Assembly (NCBI GenBank): GCA_965112735.1
Contig: OZ218950.1
Coordinates: 5,828,001-5,892,000 of the forward strand
Origin: Phaeosaccion multiseriatum
Taxonomy: Eukaryota; Ochrophyta, other classes
Direction: 5' to 3'
DNA length: 64,000 nt
How positions within the stretch are numbered: position 1 is the stretch's first letter; each line of letters opens with the position of its first letter. This document shows, piece after piece, positions 23,894 to 34,800 of the stretch. A model generated the notes under the pieces. The model searched no databases. It saw nothing but the letters and a program-made list of their open reading frames with translations, and was not told the DNA's origin. Position numbers and translations under genes: made by a program.

Positions 23894-24790
23894 TCATTCT
23901 TGTTGGGGGTCGACCTTGTTGTAGGGCCAGACACTGTCGTTGGCCTCGTGCTCCGGAATCTGCCTCTTGGCTTGCTCAAAGCTGAGATTGAGCACCTCGG
24001 TCATGCGCCGTCCATCGGCGTTGAGGTACCTCGCAATATTGTCTGGGTCCTCGGACCATCGCAAGCTGTCACGAGCAAACATGGGCGCCGTCGACTCGTA
24101 CACACGCACAAAGTGCCCAATAAAACGAACGTAATAGTCGGCAAAGCTCGGTGATTTCAACATCAACCCGGACTCCCGCAAGGCCCAAAAGTGCAGGCGC
24201 ATCCACACACGACAGTCGTCCAGCTTGAAGTGTCGTCCGACGTCTCTCGATGGCCGCTTGGGCGAGTACCAAGCGGCGGCGTGCGCGGATGATCGATCGT
24301 GCACCACGTGCTGAGAGCCCTGCGCCACTGTCACAGGTGTCAGGTCGCGTGTTTGCCGGTCGTGATCCCATACAGACGATCCAGAGAGCTTCTGATGGAT
24401 GAATTTGGCAAAGCGACTGCCGTGTGGGTCATCGTGAGAACGAATAAACATGTCGAGTGTCACGTCTTGAAAGGCCTTGTCGTAAAAGAGCCCCGTCATC
24501 CTGCCCAGATCGTCCAACGTCACTTCTTGTTCAATGAGACTGGCAGACTCTTTGGACACCACGTGAGTGCCACCGCCACCACCCATCTTTAAGGGAACAA
24601 ACTTGAAAGGATGAGGCTTTGTTGTTGCAGCCGAGATTGAGGTTTTTTCCAGCGCACCGACGAGAGACTTGGCTGCGACTCCAGGGATTGCTTCCTCCTG
24701 CAGATCGGGGTCAGTCGAGCGAAAGGCATCCACTTCTTGCTGGATGGTACCGCTGCTCCCACTACGGGAAGCCTCGTTGCCCCCCTTCAT
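23894..24790 (-). CDS. Globin-like protein (298 residues), single exon
   Basis: An uninterrupted frame from the ATG at 24790 to the stop at 23894; an upstream GTG would add 33 residues but is not a credible start. The first ~80 residues are variable. A helical domain then begins at about residue 90 (LDDLGRMTGLFYDKAFQDVT) and includes FIRSHDDPHGSRFAKFIHQK, HDRSSAHAAAWYSPKRP and HFKLDDCRVWMRLHFWAL. Spacing of helices, a mid-domain histidine and the Arg-rich F/G region resemble truncated haemoglobins. I did not verify heme ligands by alignment, so the globin label is tentative. It is the only intronless gene in the window, and the palindromic elements sit on both sides of it. Flanks 23604-23893 and 24791-25230 hold no gene; the latter is CT-rich repeat. 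Confidence 0.5.
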   Translation of the reverse strand: MKGGNEASRSGSSGTIQQEVDAFRSTDPDLQEEAIPGVAAKSLVGALEKTSISAATTKPHPFKFVPLKMGGGGGTHVVSKESASLIEQEVTLDDLGRMTGLFYDKAFQDVTLDMFIRSHDDPHGSRFAKFIHQKLSGSSVWDHDRQTRDLTPVTVAQGSQHVVHDRSSAHAAAWYSPKRPSRDVGRHFKLDDCRVWMRLHFWALRESGLMLKSPSFADYYVRFIGHFVRVYESTAPMFARDSLRWSEDPDNIARYLNADGRRMTEVLNLSFEQAKRQIPEHEANDSVWPYNKVDPQQE

Positions 24791-25049
24791 CTTCAGGCGC
24801 CAGACGTAAATAAAAAGTCTTCCTCCCTCTGCTTTTGTTCTTCTTTCACTTGCTCTTCTCAGTTGTGGTGGCGCTGGAACGGGTCGCACAGGCCTCCGGC
24901 CGAGGGCTTATCTTAATCTGGTCACTGACGAGTTAATCTATAACCGGGGGGGAAGGGGAAAGAGGGAAGTGATCGGAGGCGGGTGAATGGAAAAGGCCGA
25001 CGGGGGGAAGTGAATGAATTTAATGACTTACTGAGATGTTCTAGATTCG

Positions 25050-25230
25050 ACGGTTTCCCCTCCCCTCCCCTCCCCTCCCCTCCCCTCCCCTCTCCTCCCC
25101 TCTCTTCTCCTCTCCTCTCCTCTCCTCCCCTCTCCTCCCCTCTCCTCCCCTCCCCTCCTCTCCCCTCCCCTCCCCTCCCCTCCCCTCTCCTCCCCTCTCC
25201 TCTCCTCTCCTCTCCTCTCCTCCCCTCTCC
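25050..25230. repeat. C/T pentanucleotide-type array (TCCCC, TCTCC)
   Basis: About 180 bp of pyrimidine-only units of five bases. The left end of palindromic element 2 begins immediately after it. Confidence 0.9.
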
Positions 25231-25573
25231 TCGACCCCTGACACGCTATCCGCTAACGCTATCGCCGGCGCCAGCCGGCACGCTATCCGCTATCTCCGGC
25301 GCGCTATCCGCTATCGCCAGCGTCAGCTGCTACCGCACCGGGGGGGGGGGGGGGGGGAGAGCTGACGCCAGCCGGCGCGCTATCCGCTATCGGCCGGCGC
25401 CAGCCGGCACGCTATCCGCTATCGGCCGGCGCCAGCCGGCACGCTATCCGCTATCGCCGGCGCCAGCCGGCACGCTATCCGCTATTGGCCGGCGGCCGAT
25501 AGCGCGCTATCGGGCCCGCCGGGGCGCGATAGCGCGCTATCGAGAATGTGAGCGATAGCGTGTCAGGGGTCGA
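25231..25573. mobile_element. MITE-like palindromic element, copy 2 (343 bp)
   Basis: Perfect 20-bp terminal inverted repeats, TCGACCCCTGACACGCTATC and its reverse complement, differing from copy 1 at only two positions (13 and 15). The interior is a tandem set of GC-rich units, each containing CGCTATCCGCTAT and CGCCAGCCGG, arranged as imperfect palindromes around a poly-G run. ATTCTCGATAGCG is shared with copy 1 in opposite orientation. It is inserted in a pyrimidine repeat, downstream of the stop of the minus-strand gene ending at 25615. Confidence 0.6.
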
Positions 25574-25614
25574 CTCTCCTCCCCCCCCCCTCTCCTCCCC
25601 TCCCCTCCCCTCCT

Positions 25615-26328
25615 TCACGAAGTCATGAGCTCCTCCTTATCCTTGACCACTCTTGTAAATCCTTGGAGCTGGACAGTGTCAGTAAAATCAGCCCCCGCCG
25701 CAGAAAGGCGCCTTGCCGCCCGTCGAAGCTCCTATTCGCATATAATACGTCGCCAGTGGATGGCAGTGGACGGCAGTGGACGGCAGGAAAAGAAAAGGGC
25801 GTGAGGGAGGGAGGAGGAAGGGAGGAAGCCGACCTCGCTCGACTCCGTAACGTCCCGCGCCACCCCTTGTCCCTTGCTTACCTCCTCGTCACCCGCCAGC
25901 AGCGCTGCCTCCCTCGCCGCACGTCCGTCAGCTGCCATCCCCAGCCTTCGCAGCCCACTGGTGTCGTCCCCGCTCTCACCGCCCCCTCCCTCCACCTCCT
26001 CCATCTCGTCCTCGTCCTCGTCCTCGTCCTCCTCGTCCTCCTCGTCCTCCTGGTCCTCCCCACCCGCCCGCTCATTCGCCTCGTCAGTGCCCCTCCTCCT
26101 CTCATATGCACCTCCTCCTCGTCCTCCTCGTCGTCCTCCTCTTCCTCCCCTCCTCCTCCTCTCCGCGTTGTGGTGGCGTCCTTCCCCGCCGTGGCACACA
26201 ACGAGTCTCAAAAGATGCCGTCGCAGCCTCTTCGTCGGACTCGACGAGGGCTCCTGCTCGCACGGAGAGAGAGAGAGGGAGGGAGAGAGAGAGAGCGAGA
26301 GAGAGAGAGAGGGGGGGAGAGGGAGAGA

Positions 26329-26417
<89 letters not shown>

Positions 26418-28012
26418 CCAAAAGAGGACGACGACATGCATGAAGCAAGCGAGGCGGGGCGCAAGGTAGCTACTTTCAGGCTGCGGTCGAGTGTAAGGGT
26501 GACACATCCACGCAGAGCAGAGCAAGCAGAGACAAACAACAACCCAGGCAGGCAGATACCGCATGCCTGCTGTACCCTTCCCACAGCAGCCAGGAGCGGG
26601 GGGAGGGGGAGGGCGAAGGGCGGAGGGCGGAGGCACTTCGTTCAGAGCTCTCACCTCACTTTGCTCCATCTCCACAGCCGCAGCTTCACCACCACCACCA
26701 CCACTGCCGTCCCGCCCCTTGCCCCCCTCCCGCTTCCTTGCCCTGTCCCTTTCTTGCTGCTCTGGCCCCGCCTCCTCCCCCAACAGGCCCTGCACAAACG
26801 GTCGGAGTCTGTCTGGGTGCTCCATTGCGAGCCGCAGCAGCGCCGGAGCGAGCGGGCCTAGCAGAAGCTCGCAGGCGAGGGCTTGGGTCTTGATGCTCGT
26901 CTTGGCAGCGGTGAGAGGCGGTGGTGGTGGTGGAGGAGGAGGAGGAGGAGGGAGACCCATTGCTTCTGCCGATGCCGCTGCCGCTCTTCCTGTGAGTGGC
27001 TGCTGTGACTGGTGGAGCCGGGGCGGCTGCTCTGCTGTCGCCTCTGTTGCCTTGATCAGCACCACTTCTGCCGTCGCAGAATCTTGGCACACGTGCTTCA
27101 TCGCCTCCGCAGCAGAGCGTGGCATCGCAGCAGGCACACTCGTCCAAACCGACGTCTTTCCTTCTCCTTCTTCTCCTGCTTCTCCTCCTTCTGCTCCTCC
27201 TTCTGATGCTTCCGCCGCGGTGGCCAGCGCCCGGAGTGCAGCCACACACACACTCTTGGCCTTATCGCCACAGACCACGTCCCTCAGGAGCGCAAGGGCG
27301 AGGCCAGCATCCTCCGGCGCGTGGAAGCAGCAGCAGCAGCAGGAGGAGGAGAAGGAGAAGGCCGAGGAGGGGGCCGAGAAGGCACTGAGTAGCCTGCCAC
27401 CGCCACCGCCGCCGCCGCCTCCGGAGCGACAAGCGTGCGCGGCGGCGTTGCGCAGGAGCAGCTCCAGAGTCTCCACCACCGCCACTCGCAACACCGCACG
27501 ACTCTCCGCCTGGCAGAGAGGGGAGGGAGGAGGGGAGGAGGGAGGAGGGAGGAGGGAGGAGGGAGGAGGGAGGAGGGAAGAGGGAGGAGGGAGGAGGGAG
27601 GAGGGAGGAGGGAGGAGGGAGGAGGGAGGAGGGAGGAGGGGCGGGAGGAGGGGCGGGTGGGAGAGTGCGGCGGAGGAGAGGTCAGAGGCGAGGTATTGGG
27701 TGGGGGTAGCAATCAAAAGCAAGGCGCGGGATAGATAGAGAGATACAGTACAGCAGCAGGAGGAGGAGTGCTTGTGTGTGTTCGCTCATGCCTTGCTCAG
27801 GAGGCATGGCGCTTATACACCGGCCACGATGGCACAGCATGGAAAAAAGGGGTGCTCAAAGGTGATGCGGCTTTGCCGGGTCCTCTTCTGGCCGCTGTTT
27901 GCCCACCCCGCCTGCGCTCTCTCTTCGTCTCTCTGTCTCTCCCTCTTCCTCTCCCATTTATCTCTCGCCCCCCCCCTTCTCTCTCGCCACCTCTCTCTCC
28001 TGCTCTGCCTGC

Positions 28013-28043
<31 letters not shown>

Positions 28044-31000
28044 CCTGTCTGTCTCTCTCTCCTCTTCTCCTCCCCCCTTCCCCTCTCGCTCTTTCTCACC
28101 TGCAAGAAGGAACCTCTAAGGAGGGCGAGGGCAGCGGCTGCATCAAGCATGGCCAACACGTGCAGTGTCAGCGCCTTGCGATCCTTCTTCTTGCCAACAG
28201 AGCTGCCACTGCGCTCCCGCTGCAGCTGTCAAGGGATCGATGGGCATAGATAAGGCTTAAGATTTTGTGTGTGTGTGTTCGTGCGTGCGTGCGTGCGTGC
28301 GAACCGAGTGAGGAGGGCTTCCTTCCTTCCTTCCTTCCTTCCTTCCTTCCTTCCTTCCTTCCTTCCTTCCTTCCTTCCTTCTTCACTCTCACCCGGTGAG
28401 TGGTTTAGTCGCTGCCAAGTCAAGCCAAGTCAAGCCAAACCAAACGAAGCCAAACTAAGCCTATGATAAGTCCATTGTGCTTCCCTCAGGCCCCTCCCCC
28501 CCGCCCTCCGGCGATCCTCTGCCCTGTCCCCCCCCCCCCTCTCCGCTCTATCCTGCCCCGACCGACGAACCTGTGCCTTGGCGGTGTCGGCGACGAGTCT
28601 GCCCACGCTGAAGGACGGGTGTTGGCGTGTTCTGAGCGTCAATGCGTGGAACAGCTCACACATGTGCTAAGTAACCGTAGTAACCGTCGTAATGGGCGGT
28701 GCGGGGGGGGGGGACAGGCGGAGCGCGCGTTGAGCGGAGCCGATATATATATATATAATATATATATAATGAGGCGCAAGTGGGCAGAGAGATGCTCACA
28801 CCCGACGACGACGAGCGTCGAGGGGTGAAGGGTGACAAGAAGAATGGGGACAGGGGACGGGGGACGGATGAGAAGGGGGGGGTGGCGGAGCGATCGCGTC
28901 GAAAGGCAGAAAGAAGGAGGAAGCAAGCTCGGAAAGGAGTGAGGCGAGAGGAGCCTACCCCTCTCTCCCCTCGGACCGACCGCGCACAGTGTATCACCAA
29001 CTGACCAAGTGCTTCTGCCGTACCTAGCACTGGGCCGCCCCTATCCACCTACCTACCCACCTGGGATGGGCCTCCCTCGTAGCTCGGAGAGAGCATGTAC
29101 GCGAGGAGCGCTTGCATGCTGGCGTAGGTCACCGCTTCGTCGACCTGAACATGCACGCACGCACGCACAAGGGGTCGACAACAGGAATGAGAGCCCCCCG
29201 GGGGCCGTGGGGAGAAGGGAGCGGCGCGGGCGCTTGCATGAGAGGATAACATTCCGAGCGGGTTGGACGGTACAGTTTCTTCCTTCCAGCTGTGGAAGAC
29301 AGACGCTTCCTTCGCTTCGCTTACCTTGACCAGATTTCCGATGATGGCAATGACCCCCTGAATCCGAGCCCTGCGACGCTCCGACCTCGTCCCTCCCCCC
29401 CCTCCCCTCCCCTCCTCCCCCCTCCCTTCCTCCTCCTCCTCCTCCTCCTCCTCCTCCTCCTCCTCCTCCTCCTCCTCCTCCTCCTCCTCCTCCTCCTCCT
29501 CCTCCTCCTCCTCCTCCTCCTCCTCCTCCTCCTCGAACACGCTTTCCCCGAGCAAGTCCATGTCCACCTCGTGGTGCTCCACCACCTGTTGGTTGTATGG
29601 TGCACTGAGTCGCCATCTGTAGTCTCTGCCCCTGCTTCAGCTAGCCTCTACCATTTGCGTGTGCGTTCGCTTGGGTGTGGGTGTGTGCGTGTGCGTGTGT
29701 GCGTGCGTGTGCGTGTGCGTGCGCGAGAGTGTGTGTGTGTGCGCGTGCGCGTGTGTGTGTGCGTGTGCGCAGAACTCTTCTATACCCCTTTCCCCCTCAC
29801 CTGCAGCAGCACCTCCAGCGTCACAGCGACGGCATCCCCCCCCCCCCCTCCCCCGCGGTTTGCACCGCTGCTACCGAATACGAACTGCGTGTACAGCCGC
29901 TTACCGATGGCCTGGCGTGGGCATGGGGAGGGGTGAGGTCGGCAGACAGTCGGAGGAGGGGGTGCGTTGGCTGATGGGTGCGAGTCCTGTAGTTACGCGA
30001 AGCTCAGAGGGAACACGTGAGTTTCGCGTGGGCCGTGTGTGTGTGTGGGGGGGGGGGAGCTAAGGTCGCTAGCTAGAGCCAAAGGGAGGGGGGGGGGAAG
30101 AAGCAATTCATACGCGCCCCCTTTCAATGAGGTGTGTCGATCGATCAGCAGTCCCTCGTCCATGATATCCAGTCTGTCTGCAGCGCTACTGCTGCTACCT
30201 GCCCGCCTCCTCGGCCACACCACGCTCTTGTTCCTTCCATGAGACTCTGTACCAGCATACCGGTATACCGCACACGACTCTGTACCAGCATACCGGTATA
30301 CCGCACACGACTCTGTACCAGCATACCGGTATACCGCACACGACTCTGTACCAGCATACCGCACAGGCACCTCATTACGTACCTCGGAGCTCAACACGCT
30401 GCTACTACGCCCCCTCTCCCCCCCCGCCTCCCCCTCCTCCTGAGGGGCCGCAGCAGTTACTCCTGCTCCTCGTTGATCCAACGACGGCGAGAGCAGGCCG
30501 AGCAAGCCGTACACCATCGAGCTGGCCACGAGTTTCCGGCAGCGTGAGCGCACTCCTCCTCCTCTTCCTCCTCCTCCTCCCCCACTGCCAATGTCGGTGT
30601 CGCTTTGACGCGTCATCGCGGCCGGGATTCGTCCATTGAGACACAGGCAGTCGCGGAGCTGTAAAGTCGCGTCGGGCTGAGCATCATAAGCGGCAGCTGC
30701 CATCACGGCTCGATGCAGCACGGCGGGGATGGGGCGACGTGTGACCTGGCCCAGCTCCAACACACACTCCTGTCAGTGCAGTACGTCGAATGGAGCCAAT
30801 CGAATAAGATGGGATGAAGCATCACCATGCAGGAGAGGCAGCGAGCGAGCGAGGAGTCGTCTGGGGCATGCATCGTAGGGAGAGGAGTTAGAGGACGATC
30901 CCGCACCTCGCTCTGAGTGCCCCTCCTGACCGCCGTGGTTACGACGCGTTTGCTTCGGATGCTTTCCTCTGCAGCTCTTGGCTAGCAACACCGACCTGGA

Positions 31001-31361
31001 ACTGCTTGAGCTCGCACGGAGAGGACAGCGCGAGGCCTATACAAGCGATGAGATGCTCGGTCAGCTCAAGCAGTAGCGCTGAGGCCTCTTCCCTTTTTGC
31101 TCCGGGCTGGTCGAGGAGCTTCCTCGCTACTCCGAGCAGCGGCAGCAAGCGGTCCAACGCATCTGGCGGGACTGTGACGCCGCTGCTCCACGTCATGTCT
31201 CCACCCCCGAAAGGATCGCTAGCACTATCGTCCCAAAGCTGCTCTTTAATTTCGGCCCTCTGTTCAGCAAAGGTGGGCGGCGTCGCTGCTTCTCTCTCGG
31301 CGGCGTTTTTGGAAGATCCTTCGACCCCCGCATCAGCTCCTCGGCCGCCCTTCTTCGCCAT
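25615..31361 (-). CDS. Unrecognised helical-repeat-like protein, multi-exon
   Basis: Supported exons: 30996-31361 (ATG at 31361), an uncertain exon ending at the donor GTGCGG near 30907, 30769 down to about 30105 (end unresolved), 29801-29911, 29325-29588, 29061-29144, 28571-28666, 28100-28225, 26655-27509, 25882-26256 and 25615-25668 (stop). All joins from 29911 onward are phase 0. Helical, HEAT/ARM-like stretches include LLELTEHLIACIGLAL, AVTYASMQALLAYML and ALTLHVLAMLDAAAALALL, broken by long low-complexity inserts: poly-Glu at 29428-29533, Gly and Pro runs, and an 11-residue repeat (YAGTESCAVYR). I do not recognise the family. The second exon and the 3' end of the third could not be fixed; see findings. 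Confidence 0.5.
26262..26414. repeat. (GA)n microsatellite abutting a 3' splice site
   Basis: About 150 bp of GA. Read on the minus strand it is a CT tract that ends at the acceptor before the exon starting at 26256, where it may serve as the polypyrimidine tract. Confidence 0.9.
27527..27652. repeat. (GGAGGGA)n array in an intron
   Basis: Seven-base units repeated about 16 times, just upstream (minus sense) of the exon starting at 27509. Confidence 0.9.
28318..28382. repeat. (TTCC)n array in an intron
   Basis: Sixteen near-perfect TTCC units inside an intron of the unrecognised minus-strand gene. Confidence 0.95.
29428..29533. repeat. Coding (CCT)n array, poly-Glu
   Basis: About 35 triplets. 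In the minus frame of the exon 29325-29588 they encode an uninterrupted run of glutamates. Confidence 0.9.
30240..30370. repeat. 33-bp in-frame tandem repeat
   Basis: Four copies, the last shortened, of a 33-bp unit containing the self-complementary core ATACCGGTAT. On the minus strand it encodes an 11-residue repeat within the third exon of the gene ending at 25615. Confidence 0.85.
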
Positions 31362-31812
31362 CGTACTCTACAATCCTCCCTTGCTCTTTCTTCCTTTCGT
31401 CTTCAATCCAAAGGCTGTGGATAGATGAGGAGGAACTTCCCCCCTACGAACTGCCCCAAATGGCGACATTTTTCTCCCAACCCGTTCACTTGAGCCGACC
31501 TTCTTCTCTTTACACTGCAGCCCTCGGGCCGTGCGAGCCGTGGGATGACGGGGGAAAAATATTGACTTCAAGGAATCAACCTAAGAACCATCCATGCCAT
31601 GGGGAAGAAAAGACCCGAGCATGCACCATGAAGACCAAAGCCCTTTTGGACCCACGGAACCACGGAACGGGGGCCTGCCCAACAGTAGTAGTCGAGTTTT
31701 ATGTAGCCTACAAGGGAAGTCCGGGCAGACAGACATGACCGACATGACCAGCACAGCAGAGACTACAGTTACACCAGTTACACCAGTTACAGGTGCAACT
31801 GCTGGTCCCTCG

Positions 31813-34800
31813 TCACTTGTGCGAGGAAAGTATGAATTGAAGCTTCTGCAGCATCGGGGCCCTCTCCAGGCCTGCGCAAGAGGCTGCCGCGGCCTGTAGA
31901 CTGCCGCCGCTGTTCTGGGTGCAGCTAAAGCCGATGAAGCAGCCCCACGGGACAGCACAGATCAGGACAAGGGATGGCAGTGGATGGACAGATGGCAGTG
32001 GATGGACAGAACAGAGGATGGCAGAGGATGGCCAAGACAGGGGATGGCAGTGGATGGACGGGACAAGGACAGGGCAGGGCAGGACGAGGCGGCAACGCAG
32101 ACACGGCGGGGGTGCACAGAGGGTAGTCAGTAGTCAGTCAGCTCTCCCCCTCTTTGTCGGTGGCCGTGGCTGCGCTGCACACACATCACACGCACCCACA
32201 CATGCACGCACACGCACAACGCACTTACACATACACGCACACACACACGCACACACACGCACACACACACGCACACACACACGCATACACACACGTGTAC
32301 AAACACACATGTAGACACACACAGTACCTGACCCAAAGGAGCTGGTCCACATCTCCCTCCAACAGCACCACAGCACGGTCGAACCTCTCCCGCTCCACCC
32401 CTCGCTGCACACCCACCCCAGGGCAGAGACACACCGAGGGGAGAGGATGGGGAAGGGGAGGGGGAGGGAGGAGAGGGATCGAGGGGAAGGCAGGGGAGAG
32501 GAGAGGAGGGGAGGGGAGGAGGGGGGACGGGACGGGAGAAGAAGGGATGTACATGCGACGTGTAGGGGTGAGAGGCAGGACAGGGGGCGTTGGGGAGGGA
32601 TAGACTGTGGAGGAGGGACTGATGTGAGTGAGGTCGGTAAGGAGGGATAGACTGTGGAGGAGGGACTGATGTGAGTGGGGTCGGTAAGGAGGGATAGGCT
32701 GTGGAGGGGGGACTGATGTGAGTGGGGTCGGTAAGGAAAGAGGGTGACGTGCAGGGGAAAGCTTCTTGTGTTTCCCTTTCTGTCCCCCTCCCTTTCCTCC
32801 TCTCGTGCTCCGTCGTCCGTTCTCGCTGCAGGACTCACCCACCCACTCACTCACTGACTCACTCACTGACTCACTCACTGACTCACTCACTCACTCACTC
32901 ACTCACTTACTCACTCACTCACTCACTCACTCACTCACTCACTCTCTGACTCACTCACTCACTCACTGACTCACTCACTCACTCACTCACTCACTCACTC
33001 ACTCACTGACTCACTCACTCACTCACTCACTCACTCACTCACTCACTGACTCACTCACTCACTCACTCACTCACTCACTCACTCACTCACTGACTGGCTG
33101 GCTGGCTCATTCATTCCCTCCCTCTGTCCCTTTCTCTATCTCTCCCTCCCTCCCCCACCTTAAAGAGAGGATAGGCCACCCCGCCGCCCGTCACGTGATC
33201 TCTGATGGAGGAGCGAGAGGCGCTGAACACCGCCTGATACAGCAGAGGAGTCTGTCCAACCGTCCGTGCACCAAATGGGAGGAGGCAAAGGAAGGACGGA
33301 GCATCGCATTCGAGGAGGTACAGGGAGGACGCAGCGGAAAGGAGCGCAATGAGAAGCGATTCGTTAGCAGCGTCGATCTAGCCTATCCCCCTCCCCCGAC
33401 AAGGCATTAAAGGACAGTGACTCGACGCACCTCCCTCCTGCCCCATCCACTGCCATCCCCTCTTGTCCATCCTTTACCCCCGCCCCTCTCCTCCAGATAC
33501 TTGGCGACGATAGACACACACACTCCTAGGAACCTACCTCTCCACGCGAACGCGCACATGCACAGATTCTCCCCACCCCCCCCACCACTACACACACACA
33601 CACGCACACAGATACTCACACGCACACACGCACACACCTACAGACGCACCCACACCCACACCCACACCCACACACATACACACACATACACACACACGCA
33701 CACACACACACACACACCCACACACATACACACACATGCACACACACACACGCACACACACACACACACCTCCAGGTACTTGGCGACCATACAAACGACA
33801 TGCACCACGTAGCCGAGCGCCGACGAAACGGTGTCGTAGTCCATGGCGTAGAGAGCAGGCAGGTGCGAGGGAAGGGCCAGGCCGCGGATGGTGAAGCTCT
33901 GACTGAGCTCTTGGAAGCGTATTGGGTAGATGACCTGCACATTCAATGGCATGGGTAAGCGTGTGCAGTGTGTGTGTGTGCAGTGTGTGTGTGTTTGTGT
34001 CTCTTTTCGTTGAGTTCCATGGACTGACTGACTGACTGACTGACTGACTGACTGACTGAACTGCTTCCCTCTCTCCTTCCTTCCTTCCTTCCTTCCATAT
34101 TTCCTTCGTTCCTTTCTTCTCCCCTTCCTCCCCCTTCCTTCCCCTTCCTTTCTCTGGCCCTCCCTCCCTCCCTCCCTCCCTCCCTCCCGTCCTTCCTTCC
34201 TTCCTTCCCTCCTTCCTTCCCTCCTTCAGTCCTGACCTGTAAGGCGGAAATGAGCCTGCGCTGCTCATGATGCATCATGGCCGCAAGGTGGTGGAGGCGT
34301 TCGGTTTGGCCCTCTAAATGACTTACGAACTCGGCCCTATGACGCTGAACCTTTGGGGAAGGAGAGGAGGAGGCCACAAAGCCGAGAGGGGGGGGGTGGA
34401 GGAGAGAAAGCAGAGGAGCAGAGAGGGGAGGGGGTAGGAAGAGAGACAAAAGAAAGAGAGAGAGAGGGGGGGGGGGGTAGGAAGAGAGAAAGAAGAGAGA
34501 AAGAGAGAGACCGGCCAAGGCGTAAGTGTTCTGGAGGGGCCCGAGGTGTAGGGCATCAGCAAGGAGGAGACGGGGTAAGGCAAGACGGAGAGACAAGGGG
34601 GACACACGACGGCTGTAATGTATATACATAAAATACAATTGATTATCATTTATAATACATATGTATATATGTATATATGTGTACGGGTTAGTGGAGGGAG
34701 ATGGCGGTACACACGTCTGTCTCTTACCTCAGTCAAGGTCCCTTCCAGCTCCTCCAAGGTGGGAAGGGCACGCTCCAGACCGGCCTGAGGGGCAGGGACA

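Noticed and set aside
31377-31787. Short frames between the helical-repeat gene and UVRAG
   Set aside because: Low coding quality on both strands; the space fits a 5' UTR plus a 3' UTR.
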